Source of the DNA: JAVVEG01 sp041689205
GTDB lineage: Bacteria; Pseudomonadota; Gammaproteobacteria; Pseudomonadales; Pseudohongiellaceae
Direction of reading: 5' to 3'
Assembly (NCBI GenBank): GCA_041689205.1
Contig: JBDNGQ010000249.1
Location: forward strand, 1 to 64,000
Length of the DNA: 64,000 nt
Within the stretch, counting starts at the first letter, position 1, and each line of letters opens with the position of its first letter. A model generated the notes under the pieces. That model worked only from the letters and a program-made list of their open reading frames with translations. It ran no database searches and was not told where the DNA came from. Below are positions 33,523 through 41,658 of the stretch, piece after piece. The translations under genes were made by a program, and so were the position numbers.

Positions 33523-35127
33523 TCACTCAATACCTTGATTATGCAGATACTCATCATAATCACCTTTGAAATTGTCAATTTGTCCTGCGTTTATTTCCAC
33601 AATACGGGTCGCCAGTGATGATACGAATTCACGATCGTGACTGACAAATATCAAGGTTCCAGGGTAGTTTTCCAGAGCCAGATTCAAGGACTCAATTGAT
33701 TCCATGTCCAGGTGGTTGGTCGGTTCATCCATCACCAGGATATTAGGTTTCTGCATCATCATTTTGCCAAACAGCATGCGGCCTTTTTCGCCGCCGGAAA
33801 GAACCCGAACGCGCTTGAGACTGTCATCTTTGGAAAACAACAGGCGTCCAAGAACGGCGCGAATTGATTGCTCGTCATCAGTCGGTTTTGCCCACTGACT
33901 CATCCAGTCAAACAGATTAATATCACTGTCAAATTCGTCGTTATGATCCTGCGCGTAATAGCCGATGGTCGCATTTTCTGACCATTTAATTGTGCCGGAG
34001 AGCTTGCCGGTGGCGCAGTCGAAATTACCTGTAAGTGCTTCCATCAATGTCGTTTTGCCGATGCCGTTGGGCCCAAGTACCGCCACACGCTCGCCGACTT
34101 CGATCATCATGTTCAAGTCTTTAATCAGGGGCTTGTCATCAAAGGCAATTTTCAACTTTGAAATTTCCAGCGCCTGCCGATGCAGTTTTTTGTCCTGATC
34201 GAAACGAATGTACGGATTCACCCGGCTTGATGGTTTGATCTCTTCCAGTTTGATTTTCTCAATCTGTCGAGCTCGCGAAGTAGCCTGGCGCGCCTTAGAC
34301 GCGTTGGCAGAGAAGCGGCTTACGAACGCTTGCAGATCAGATATCTGGGTTTTCTTTTTGGAATTCTCAGATTGAGTGCGCTCTCTTGCCTGGGTAGAGG
34401 CAAGCATGAAATCGTCATAGCTGCCCGGATACAGACGCAGTGAGCCATAATCCAGATCGACCATATGCGAGCACACACTGTTCAGGAAGTGGCGGTCGTG
34501 GGAAATAATGATCATGGTGCAGCTGCGCTGATTAAGAATGGACTCGAGCCAGCGGATTGCGTTGATGTCCAGGTTGTTGGTCGGTTCGTCCAGCAGCATG
34601 ATATCGGGATCGGCGAACAGCGCCTGAGCCAGCAGGACACGCAGTTTCCAACCTGGCGCAATAGCGCTCATCGGTCCGTAATGCTGTTCCAGGGGAATGC
34701 CCAGACCCAGCAGCAACTCACCTGCACTGGCCTCGGCCGAATAGCCATCCAGCTCTGAGAACTCTATTTCCAGTTCGGCTACCTGCATGCCTTGATCTTC
34801 AGTCATTTCCGGCAATGCGTAGATCAGGTCCTTGGCCTGCTTGATCTGCCATAAACGCTCATGCCCCATAATAACGGTATCAATAGCAGTATTGTCCTCA
34901 TAGGCGAACTGATCCTGGCGCAGCACTCCAATGCGTTCATCGGCATCAACACTGATATTGCCTGAGCTGGGCTGAATTTCGCGACTGAGGATTTTCATGA
35001 AAGTGGATTTTCCGGAGCCATTGGCACCGATCAGACCATAGCGGTTACCGTTGCCGAATTTCATGGAAACGTTTTCAAATAAAGGTTTGGCACCGAATTG
35101 AATGGTGACATTGGCTGCAGTAATCAC
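33523..35127 (-). CDS. ybiT: ABC-F ATPase YbiT
   Basis: This 534-residue ribosome-associated ABC-F protein has two nucleotide-binding domains: Walker A GANGSGKST and GPNGIGKTT. The second signature is LSGGEKGRM. The first signature is replaced by IAPGWKLRVLLAQAL, which is the normal form in YbiT and so not a sign of decay. The linker FVSRFSANASKARQATSRAR is also typical. Together with EttA it makes two ABC-F paralogues in this window. Confidence 0.93.
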   Translation of the reverse strand: MITAANVTIQFGAKPLFENVSMKFGNGNRYGLIGANGSGKSTFMKILSREIQPSSGNISVDADERIGVLRQDQFAYEDNTAIDTVIMGHERLWQIKQAKDLIYALPEMTEDQGMQVAELEIEFSELDGYSAEASAGELLLGLGIPLEQHYGPMSAIAPGWKLRVLLAQALFADPDIMLLDEPTNNLDINAIRWLESILNQRSCTMIIISHDRHFLNSVCSHMVDLDYGSLRLYPGSYDDFMLASTQARERTQSENSKKKTQISDLQAFVSRFSANASKARQATSRARQIEKIKLEEIKPSSRVNPYIRFDQDKKLHRQALEISKLKIAFDDKPLIKDLNMMIEVGERVAVLGPNGIGKTTLMEALTGNFDCATGKLSGTIKWSENATIGYYAQDHNDEFDSDINLFDWMSQWAKPTDDEQSIRAVLGRLLFSKDDSLKRVRVLSGGEKGRMLFGKMMMQKPNILVMDEPTNHLDMESIESLNLALENYPGTLIFVSHDREFVSSLATRIVEINAGQIDNFKGDYDEYLHNQGIE

Positions 35128-35435
35128 GATGAGATCCGTTTATAAGCTGAGGTAAAAAGCACACCCGTGGGTAGGCTGCATAAATGTTGCTCTACAGGGA
35201 TTCAAAACCCTGCACTGACATGGACTGAGTTGAGATTTGGAATATCTGCCAGAGCGCTGATCAGAGCTGCCGGGAAAAAGGGGCGCATTATAAAGGAAGA
35301 CAGGACAGTTTGATACCTTGTTGCCAGGCTGAGTGCGCTTGGAATCCGCTTTACGGAATTACGAATTGGGAGCACAATCAGCGCGTTTTAATTTTATCTC
35401 CGGCTGTTTACAACACGAGGTCAGCTCCTTTCCAA
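35128..35435. other. Intergenic region upstream of ybiT and the oxygenase gene
   Basis: This divergent spacer holds a small CAGGG/CCCTG hairpin (35195-35212) and the palindrome ACCCGTGGGT. The open frame of the next gene reaches back to 35310, so the last part may be coding. I see no clear promoter or RNA gene. Confidence 0.4.
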
Positions 35436-36086
35436 ATGAGTGCGTTAACGGTCTTTGAAGATGGCTGTTTGGGTGGAGATGATCCTGTTTTTATGCAGAT
35501 TGCTGAGGATCTGGCTGCACGGAACTTCAGTGTCATTTCTAATGCTTTGCCACCCTCATTAAGTGCCGCTTTGTTCCAGCAGATCCAGGCGTTCAGCCCC
35601 GCTCAGTTTAATCCTGCGGGCGTCGGTCGCGATCATGCGCATACCTTGAATCAATTTGTCCGTCGCGACTCGATTCGCTGGATTTCTGGTCAAACGGAAG
35701 CGGAACGTGCCTGGTTGCAGTGGGCTGAACGCCTGCGAAATTCTCTCAATCAGCAATTATTTCTTGGGCTGTTTTCTTTTGAGAGCCATTTCGCGCATTA
35801 CCGCCCCGGCGATTTCTATAAAAAGCATCTGGATGCATTCAAAACAGACGCTCTCAGCCCAAAAACACAGCGCAGTTTATCTGTGGTAGCCTATTTTAAT
35901 CCGGGCTGGCTGCCTGATGATGGTGGTCAATTACTTATCTATAACGCTGAGGGCATAGAGCCTCAGGAAATGGTTATCCCTGCTTTTGCCACTCTTGCTG
36001 TGTTTCTAAGCGAGAATGTGCCACACGAGGTTTTGCCTGCGCGACGTGACCGCTACAGTATAGCTGGCTGGTTTCGCAGTAATTAG
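35436..36086 (+). CDS. 2-oxoglutarate/Fe(II)-dependent oxygenase (prolyl-hydroxylase-like)
   Basis: The C-terminal half is a double-stranded beta-helix of the 2OG-Fe(II) oxygenase family. The iron ligands are His and Asp in FYKKHLDAF and the distal His in NVPHEVLPA. The 2OG-binding Arg is in RYSIAGWFR. The central YRPGDF and LSVVAYFNPGWLPDDGGQL match prolyl 4-hydroxylase-like and PKHD-type proteins. I use the ATG at 35436 (216 residues); an in-frame ATG at 35310 would add 42 residues of unconvincing sequence. The target, protein or small molecule, is unknown. Confidence 0.8.
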   Translation: MSALTVFEDGCLGGDDPVFMQIAEDLAARNFSVISNALPPSLSAALFQQIQAFSPAQFNPAGVGRDHAHTLNQFVRRDSIRWISGQTEAERAWLQWAERLRNSLNQQLFLGLFSFESHFAHYRPGDFYKKHLDAFKTDALSPKTQRSLSVVAYFNPGWLPDDGGQLLIYNAEGIEPQEMVIPAFATLAVFLSENVPHEVLPARRDRYSIAGWFRSN

Positions 36087-36124
36087 ATGTGTTGTATTTC
36101 ATTAACTTTATTGAGGGTTTTCCA

Positions 36125-36502
36125 ATGTTAAGCAAAATCAAAATTAAAACTTCAGGGTTGCTGGTGATGATGGCTTTCTTATTTCTGGCCACTGGGGCCA
36201 GTGCGGATGTCAGCGGTACATGGTCTTTTGCAGTAGAAATTACCGGAGTGGGCGGTGGCACTCCGACTGTTACCATGGTGCAGGATGCGCAAGGCAATAT
36301 CACCGGAAGCTATACCGGACAATTAGGCACAGCAGCTCCGATTACAGGCAAGGCTGCAGCTAATGAGTTTGAATTCACCATGACGAGTGAGATGGGCAGT
36401 GTTACTTACAAGGGAGCTATGCAGGAAGACGGTACAGTAAAAGGCACGCTCGATCTGGGCGGCATGGGCAGTGGTACGTTCACGGGTAAAAAGATCGGGT
36501 AA
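36125..36502 (+). CDS. Small exported beta-rich protein
   Basis: This 125-residue protein has a clear signal peptide (LLVMMAFLFLATGASA) and a Gly/Thr-rich body. It contains ADVSGTWSFAVEI, GNITGSYTGQLG, VKGTLDLGGMGSGTFTGKK. The pattern is that of a small lipocalin-like or beta-barrel protein found next to exported hydrolases in other bacteria. GAGGG eight bases ahead decides the ATG at 36125. The function is unknown. Confidence 0.7.
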   Translation: MLSKIKIKTSGLLVMMAFLFLATGASADVSGTWSFAVEITGVGGGTPTVTMVQDAQGNITGSYTGQLGTAAPITGKAAANEFEFTMTSEMGSVTYKGAMQEDGTVKGTLDLGGMGSGTFTGKKIG

Positions 36503-36515
36503 ACGTGAAGCGTTC

Positions 36516-36554
36516 CGGTATCCGCTGGTTTATTAAATCGATCAGCGGATACCG
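36516..36554. terminator. Hairpin between convergent genes
   Basis: CGGTATCCGCTG and CAGCGGATACCG form a perfect 12-bp stem with a 15-base loop between two convergent stop codons. No T-run follows on either strand, so it may act in both directions only with Rho or as a stability element. Confidence 0.5.
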
Positions 36555-36563
36555 ATCGCTGGA

Positions 36564-37427
36564 TCAGGGATTCATCTCATAGCGCGAGAAGGCTGCGACG
36601 TTGCGGCTGCGAGCATCTCCGTAGATAAAGTCACGATAACGTTCATCACCATCCATATACAACTTCAGCCAGGCAATCGCATAGCTGCCAATCAAGCCAT
36701 GCAAGGCTTCGGCGGAATTGTTGGCGACAAAATGGTCACCATCCGCAATCTCCAGAAATGCCTTTTGCGTGCCTGCTGGAATGCTGTTGTAGTGAGACCA
36801 CGCATGATCAGCAACGGCAGCAATAGTGTCGGCCTCCCCAGCAATGACCAGCGTTGGAACAGTGATAGCGTCGAAGTTGCCTGAAGGCTGCCAGGAGGTG
36901 AAAGGAATCGCTGCTGAAAGATCGGCACTGTCTAAATTGGCGGCATGCAGCGCTCCGCCACCGCCCATGGAATGTCCCATCACGCTCATCTTACGGCTGT
37001 CAATTTTGCGATACAGTGGACTGTCGCGTCGGGTGTTTTCATTACGCAGGGTGCGTACCCCCGCCATCAATGCCTCGCCGCGCACATCCGGGCGATCGCG
37101 CACGTCGTTGGTATCCATCACCAGTACTGCGTAACCATGGGACGCCAGTCGTGAGCCCCACCAGTTGATATGTCGCTGAGTCTCGGTGAAGCCCGGGACT
37201 ATTGCAACGCCACCGATAGAGCCGGAAATATCCAGCGGGTAGTAGATTGTTGCATTGCCATACTCAGAGGCATCTGGAAGGCTGATATAGGAGCGGATGG
37301 CATAGGCTCCGTTTCTTGACAATGATGCAACGGTCGGTGCCGCACCCGTAGGTGCAGATTGAGTGGCGGCACAGGCCGCAAGAGTAAAACTCAGTAGTGC
37401 CATAGCCGAAAATTTGAGTAATTGCAT
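36564..37427 (-). CDS. Lipoprotein polyester hydrolase, PETase/cutinase-like
   Basis: This 287-residue alpha/beta hydrolase closely resembles bacterial cutinases and PET hydrolases. It has a lipoprotein signal with lipobox LAAC (Cys19), so it is membrane-anchored and not freely secreted. The catalytic triad is Ser153 (MGHSMGGGG), Asp200 (GEADTIAAV) and His232 (DGDHFVAN). PGFTETQRHINWWG gives the oxyanion Phe80, and Trp179 matches the wobbling Trp of PETases. At the two positions special to IsPETase it has His152 and Phe233 as in thermophilic cutinases. The extra PETase disulfide Cys are Ala197-region and Val, and no C-terminal disulfide is present. It ends close to the hairpin at 36516. Activity on polyester is inferred, not shown. 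Confidence 0.85.
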   Translation of the reverse strand: MQLLKFSAMALLSFTLAACAATQSAPTGAAPTVASLSRNGAYAIRSYISLPDASEYGNATIYYPLDISGSIGGVAIVPGFTETQRHINWWGSRLASHGYAVLVMDTNDVRDRPDVRGEALMAGVRTLRNENTRRDSPLYRKIDSRKMSVMGHSMGGGGALHAANLDSADLSAAIPFTSWQPSGNFDAITVPTLVIAGEADTIAAVADHAWSHYNSIPAGTQKAFLEIADGDHFVANNSAEALHGLIGSYAIAWLKLYMDGDERYRDFIYGDARSRNVAAFSRYEMNP

Positions 37428-37684
37428 ATTATCTTCCTTTGTTATTAGTGATTAAAATAGAGCGCGGTATTAACGTTTGTTAACGAAACTGCTTGTGTAC
37501 CAGGGTGGCTGAGAGAATACCTGATGCCTGCGCTGCTTAAAAGTCCTCTGCCAGAAGGCCAGCAAGTACGGTCATTTGCACGATTCTGCAGCTCATGTCA
37601 GCAGCTGACTCCACTCATCTTTTTAGGCTTGACACTAAATCACGTTAATGGTTATATCGCTTCACTAATTGGGGAGGTTACCAG

Positions 37685-38596
37685 ATGTTTAATGGCGCAA
37701 AAAAATTACAATTAATATCCGTCGTGGTTGCAGTATCATTTATCGCTTGTACTACAGAAGAAAGTTCTACCAGCACGGCAGCAGTGGCACAAACTGCTTC
37801 TGCAAGCGCCATTCCGAGAACACCGGATGGAAAGCCTGATTTTAATGGCATCTGGCAGGCTCTCAGCACCGCTAACAACAATCTGGAGTCCGCGCCTGCT
37901 AAAGCTGCATTCCAGATGGTTCCAGGCGACTTTGTTCCAGTTCCGGCACCAGAAATAGTAGCAATGGGCGCTGTCGGAGCCGTTCCAGCGAGTTTCAGCG
38001 TGGTTGAGGGGGGCAATATTCCTTATAAGCCTGAAGCACTGGCTCAGAAAATTCAGAATCAGGAAAACTGGTTAAGCAGCGATCCGGAAATAAAATGCTA
38101 TATGCCTGGTGTGCCGCGTGCGACCTATATACCGCATCCATTCCAGATATTCCAAAGCAACAGTGCATTTTTTATCGCCTACTCTTTTGCAGGTGCAGTG
38201 CGAAATGTCTATCTTGAAGATCCGGGCGAAGCTCCACTGGATTCCTGGATGGGTCAGTCTTACGGTTACTGGGACGGCGACACTTTCGTAGTGGAAGTTA
38301 CCGGTCTGGATGATAGAACCTGGTTTGATCGCGCGGGTAATTACCATACTTACAAGTTGAAAGTCACAGAACGTTACAACATGGTCAGCGAGAATGTGAT
38401 CGAATATTCAGCAACAATGGAAGATCCAGATATCTATGAGCAGCCATGGACGATCAGCATGCCAATATATCGCAGACTTGAAACCGGCTTTGAGTTGCCT
38501 CAGTTCAAGTGTGTAGAGTTTGTGGAAGAACTGATGTACGGAAGGTTCCGTAAAGGCCGTGAAACTGATCTTCAGGATCTCGGCATTGGTGGGTAA
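37685..38596 (+). CDS. Exported GKPDFxGxW-family lipoprotein, copy 1
   Basis: This 303-residue protein has a signal with a plausible lipobox ending at Cys (FIAC), followed by a Ser/Thr/Ala linker. The mature start has RTPDGKPDFNGIW, and a second block near the middle reads MGQSYGYWDGDTFVVEVTGL. The same two motifs occur in the 43.2 kb gene. The family is common in bacteria with DUF6152 proteins but has no known activity to my knowledge. A GGGAGG site lies before the ATG. The DUF6152 gene follows after 112 bases. Confidence 0.7.
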   Translation: MFNGAKKLQLISVVVAVSFIACTTEESSTSTAAVAQTASASAIPRTPDGKPDFNGIWQALSTANNNLESAPAKAAFQMVPGDFVPVPAPEIVAMGAVGAVPASFSVVEGGNIPYKPEALAQKIQNQENWLSSDPEIKCYMPGVPRATYIPHPFQIFQSNSAFFIAYSFAGAVRNVYLEDPGEAPLDSWMGQSYGYWDGDTFVVEVTGLDDRTWFDRAGNYHTYKLKVTERYNMVSENVIEYSATMEDPDIYEQPWTISMPIYRRLETGFELPQFKCVEFVEELMYGRFRKGRETDLQDLGIGG

Positions 38597-38708
38597 AAAA
38601 TCATTATCGATAACAATTAGAATTTCAGCATGTATTGAGTGGATTTATGCTCAAACGATGAAGTCAAAAACTGGTTATTGAAAATTATATAAGTGAAGGG
38701 GTTAAATT

Positions 38709-39152
38709 ATGAAAGGTAAATTGCTTATTGCTGCTGTAGCAGCTATCGCCGGTGTTATGGCTTTTGATAAGCCAGCTGATGCTCACCATGCATTCTCTGC
38801 TGAGTTTGACGCGAATCTGCCAATCGCAGTCCGCGGCCCGATCACTCGGATTGAGTGGATTAACCCGCATTCCTGGATTCACCTGAAGCATACGAATGAA
38901 GATGGCAGCGAGCAGGTGTGGATGGTTGAGGGAGGCACGCCAAATACTCTGCTGCGACGTGGTATTACCCGCGACACGCTGCAGATTGGCACCGAAATCG
39001 TAGTTACTGGTTACCAGAGTAAAGATCGCATCTGCACCCCGGCTTGCCGTGGTAACGGCCGCGACATTACCTTCCCTGATGGCCGCAAGCTGTTCATGGG
39101 TTCCTCCGGTACTGGTGCTCCACGTGACGGTTCCGATCAGGCAGAACAATAA
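38709..39152 (+). CDS. DUF6152 family exported protein
   Basis: This 147-residue protein has a signal peptide ending ADAHHAFSAEF. The segment GPITRIEWINPHSWIHL is the hallmark of DUF6152. Two cysteines (CTPACRGNG) lie near the C-terminus and could bind a metal or form a disulfide. The mature N-terminal His pair is suggestive of metal binding. It is probably cotranscribed with the preceding GKPDFxGxW protein. A terminator follows. The function is unknown. Confidence 0.8.
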   Translation: MKGKLLIAAVAAIAGVMAFDKPADAHHAFSAEFDANLPIAVRGPITRIEWINPHSWIHLKHTNEDGSEQVWMVEGGTPNTLLRRGITRDTLQIGTEIVVTGYQSKDRICTPACRGNGRDITFPDGRKLFMGSSGTGAPRDGSDQAEQ

Positions 39153-39190
39153 GTCTGAAGCAGACCCCTTAACAGGTTCTGCATAAAGAA

Positions 39191-39232
39191 GCGCTCGCAA
39201 AATCCTTTTGGGACTCTGCGGGCGTTTTTTTT
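39191..39232 (+). terminator. Rho-independent terminator after the DUF6152 gene
   Basis: CGCTCGCA (39192-39199) pairs with TGCGGGCG (39217-39224) with one G-T pair, and eight Ts follow. It closes the two-gene unit upstream. Confidence 0.85.
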
Positions 39233-39264
39233 GAATTCTTTTTATAGATAAATCGGTGCCGAGA

Positions 39265-39675
39265 ATGATGCGATTTTCCAGGTTAGCGCTGGCTGCAGGA
39301 CTGTTGCTTACATGCGTCGGTTACGCTGCCGAGGCACCCGCACCCATTGCGATCTCCAGTATTAATGAATTGATGCTAAAGATAATCCAACCCAATTCTG
39401 ATGCGGTTTTTTATATTTCACGGAATCCACCACAAAGTGATGCGGATTGGGAGCAACTGGAAGCCCGGGTGCTGATGCTTGCCGAGTCAGCAAATCTGTT
39501 AATGCTGCAAGGTTATGCGCGGGATCAATTACAGTGGATGAACGAATCAAAGCTGCTGAGAGATGCCTCGGCAGCAGCCTATAACGCTGCGCGCGCAAAG
39601 AATCTGAGTGCCCTTGAAGAGCTGAATAATGATTTGTACAGTTCTTGCGAGAGCTGCCACGAAGCCTACCGATAA
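39265..39675 (+). CDS. Cytochrome c'-like protein, C-terminal haem
   Basis: This 136-residue protein has a signal peptide (LALAAGLLLTCVGYAAEA). One haem-binding CxxCH motif sits at the extreme C-terminus (SCESCHEAYR), the arrangement of class II c-type cytochromes with a four-helix bundle. The distal segment LMLKIIQPNSDAVFYIS is helical. It may carry electrons in the periplasm. I chose the ATG at 39265 over the in-frame GTG at 39256. A related gene lies at 41.1 kb on the other strand. Confidence 0.75.
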   Translation: MMRFSRLALAAGLLLTCVGYAAEAPAPIAISSINELMLKIIQPNSDAVFYISRNPPQSDADWEQLEARVLMLAESANLLMLQGYARDQLQWMNESKLLRDASAAAYNAARAKNLSALEELNNDLYSSCESCHEAYR

Positions 39676-39694
39676 CTCTGCTGGAAACAACCGG

Positions 39695-40273
39695 TCAGTC
39701 AGATTGGCTAACAACAGTTGGTATCTCCCGCTCGAAGCTGCCGCCATCTTGAAAAACTGTACTATTAATATAAAACCCGGAACTGTGGAATCGGATTGTG
39801 ACCGGCTCAAAGCCCCGGTTCTCCCAGAACCAGCCATGGATGCCGGTAAAAGGGGCATGAAAACTGCCCATATCCCTCATCGCGACACCGATATCGTAAC
39901 TCACTGTATACTCCGCGCCCAGACCAGCTGGTTCAGCGTGGAAATCGTAGTATAAGTCCGCATCGGCATCCCAGGTGAACACCATGGATGTATCAACATC
40001 CATCAGATATTTATATTCCACAGACTGAAATGGCTCAAGCACGAATTCGGCGTAGTCGGTCTTATGGGCATCGGGCTGTCTTTCCAGCGGACCTTCGGCA
40101 GGGCGCGACAGCGCAGTAAGGCCCATCGCCTCTCCCGTGCCAAGTGGATCAATCCCAAATTCAGCTGGCAGTATGATACTGACCAGAATGATGGCGCTCA
40201 ACAGCAGTGCAACGCCAGTTGCAATCGCGATACTGCGCGCTGATGCGTTCAAGGAAATATCAGAATTATCCAT
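39695..40273 (-). CDS. Transmembrane-anchor family protein next to HupE/UreJ
   Basis: This 192-residue protein has one N-terminal membrane helix (IAIATGVALLLSAIILVSII) followed by LPAEFGIDPLGTGEAMGL and a periplasmic beta domain. The segment FTGIHGWFWENRGFEPVTIR is characteristic of a 'transmembrane anchor' family usually encoded beside HupE/UreJ proteins. A GGAG site precedes the ATG, and the HupE gene ends 13 bases upstream. The function of the family is unknown. Confidence 0.75.
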   Translation of the reverse strand: MDNSDISLNASARSIAIATGVALLLSAIILVSIILPAEFGIDPLGTGEAMGLTALSRPAEGPLERQPDAHKTDYAEFVLEPFQSVEYKYLMDVDTSMVFTWDADADLYYDFHAEPAGLGAEYTVSYDIGVAMRDMGSFHAPFTGIHGWFWENRGFEPVTIRFHSSGFYINSTVFQDGGSFEREIPTVVSQSD

Positions 40274-40286
40274 GTCATCTCCGAAA

Positions 40287-41054
40287 TCAGACCGGTAAAA
40301 GTATCCACGCGCTCAGATGCCATGCGGTCAGCAGCAGACCGCCGGTGAGCAGCAGCGTATTGGTAATGAAGGCGTGGCGCAGATAGCTGCTGCTTGCTCG
40401 CCAATAGGTCAGTGCAATAAATATCAAGGACAGCGCAAATATCTGCCCCATTTCCACACCGACATTGAAACTGATGATATTAATAATCAGACCGTTGTCC
40501 GACAAGGTGAATTCCTGCAGCTTTGTCGCCAATCCGAAACCGTGAAACAGCCCGAATACGAATACCGCTACTTTGGTATTGGGTTGAAATTTGCCCAGAT
40601 TTTTGAACGCGCCCATATTTTCAAGCGCTTTATAAACGATCGATAGCCCAATAATGGCGTCCACTATGTAGGCATTGGCCTGAATATTTCCAAGTACGCC
40701 AACCAGCAGCGTGATGCTGTGTCCGACCGCAAATAAAGTAACGTACTTGATGACATCGGTCGGTTTATAAAGAAAAAATATAACTCCGACCAGAAACAGC
40801 AGATGATCATAACCGGTGACCATGTGCTTGGCGCCCAGGTACATGAACGCAAACACGGCCGGGCCATCTACAGCTTGTACAAAACTGGCATTATTGCCAG
40901 CGATGCTGTGTGCGGCAGCCAGCGCAGGCACCGCCAGCAGAGTGCTTGCAAAGAGCAGTCGCAGCCATGAGTTTGTTGTCAGGGGGCATATATGTGGGCT
41001 CGTACAAAGTCGCGCCCAAGGGCGCAACCAGGAGCGCAGTAGAGTTTTCAGCAC
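40287..41054 (-). CDS. HupE/UreJ-family membrane protein
   Basis: This protein has about six to seven membrane segments and the family motifs GYDHLLFLVGVIFF, FAVGHSITL and FVFGLFHGFGLATKL, whose histidines are typical of nickel- or other metal-linked HupE/UreJ permeases. The segment FASTLLAVPALAAAHSIAG resembles a signal peptide. I use the GTG at 41054 (255 residues) because AGAGAA precedes it. A TTG at 41078 in frame would overlap the upstream cytochrome by 14 bases. There are no urease or hydrogenase genes nearby, so its cargo is open. Confidence 0.8.
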   Translation of the reverse strand: MLKTLLRSWLRPWARLCTSPHICPLTTNSWLRLLFASTLLAVPALAAAHSIAGNNASFVQAVDGPAVFAFMYLGAKHMVTGYDHLLFLVGVIFFLYKPTDVIKYVTLFAVGHSITLLVGVLGNIQANAYIVDAIIGLSIVYKALENMGAFKNLGKFQPNTKVAVFVFGLFHGFGLATKLQEFTLSDNGLIINIISFNVGVEMGQIFALSLIFIALTYWRASSSYLRHAFITNTLLLTGGLLLTAWHLSAWILLPV

Positions 41055-41064
41055 TGATTCTCTT

Positions 41065-41565
41065 TTATTCAGCGACAAAGCGGGAAACTATATCGGCGTT
41101 GTATGCCTGGTGACAGGCGGTGCAGACGCTGTAAAGCTGGGCTCCCGCCTGGAAGTAATCTTCATTGTTCTGTTCTGCAGTAGCTTTCATCGCCGTTTCG
41201 CCGACTTTGCTGAGCGCCTGTGCGTAGGTCAACCAGTTGTCACGCTCCGCGACACGCTCCGGCAGCGCGAGCATATTTCCGATTTCCACTATCATCGCGG
41301 ACTGAGTATGAGCAAAATTCCAGCCTTCATCCGTGGTTGGGTACAGCTCTTCATAGCCGGCATCACTCAGTACCCAGCCGGCAGTGCTCCAGAGTGTATC
41401 AGCTACAGGTTCTACTACCAGCGCCATCAGGGCCTGCATGTCGAGACTGGTGTTGTAGTGACTCGGTGCTGCATTGCTTTGCGGTTCTGTCGCAGGCTTC
41501 TGTTCGCTGCAGGCGGCCAGTATCAGCAAAGTGGAAAGGCAAAGCGTCCGTATAGTTGCTTGCAT
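41065..41565 (-). CDS. Lipoprotein cytochrome, C-terminal haem
   Basis: This 166-residue protein has a lipoprotein signal with lipobox LAAC (LCLSTLLILAACSEQ). A single haem motif CTACHQ lies near the C-terminus (YSVCTACHQAYNAD), as in class II cytochromes. It is first in a three-gene unit with the HupE-like and anchor-family genes. GAGG before the ATG at 41565 decides the start; the open frame runs back to 41622. It resembles the cytochrome at 39.3 kb in layout. Confidence 0.75.
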   Translation of the reverse strand: MQATIRTLCLSTLLILAACSEQKPATEPQSNAAPSHYNTSLDMQALMALVVEPVADTLWSTAGWVLSDAGYEELYPTTDEGWNFAHTQSAMIVEIGNMLALPERVAERDNWLTYAQALSKVGETAMKATAEQNNEDYFQAGAQLYSVCTACHQAYNADIVSRFVAE

Positions 41566-41658
41566 TTGAAAATATCCTCTAACAGAGCTTACAGGTATGA
41601 TAGCCATTACTGGCCATGACATCGGCCGTATTCTACATTAAAAAAACCGAGGACTGTC

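Noticed and set aside
33523..35127. Apparent loss of the first ABC signature motif in the second ABC-F protein
   Set aside because: IAPGWKLR in place of LSGGQ is the normal form of YbiT, so it is not a defect.
37524..37715. A 63-codon open frame upstream of the GKPDFxGxW gene
   Set aside because: It overlaps the start of the real gene in another frame, has no good ribosome site and no recognisable composition; this stretch is more likely promoter region.
40816..41619. A 267-codon open frame on the plus strand
   Set aside because: It lies antisense to the HupE-like and cytochrome genes, which have signal peptides, motifs and ribosome sites; the plus frame has no recognisable domain.
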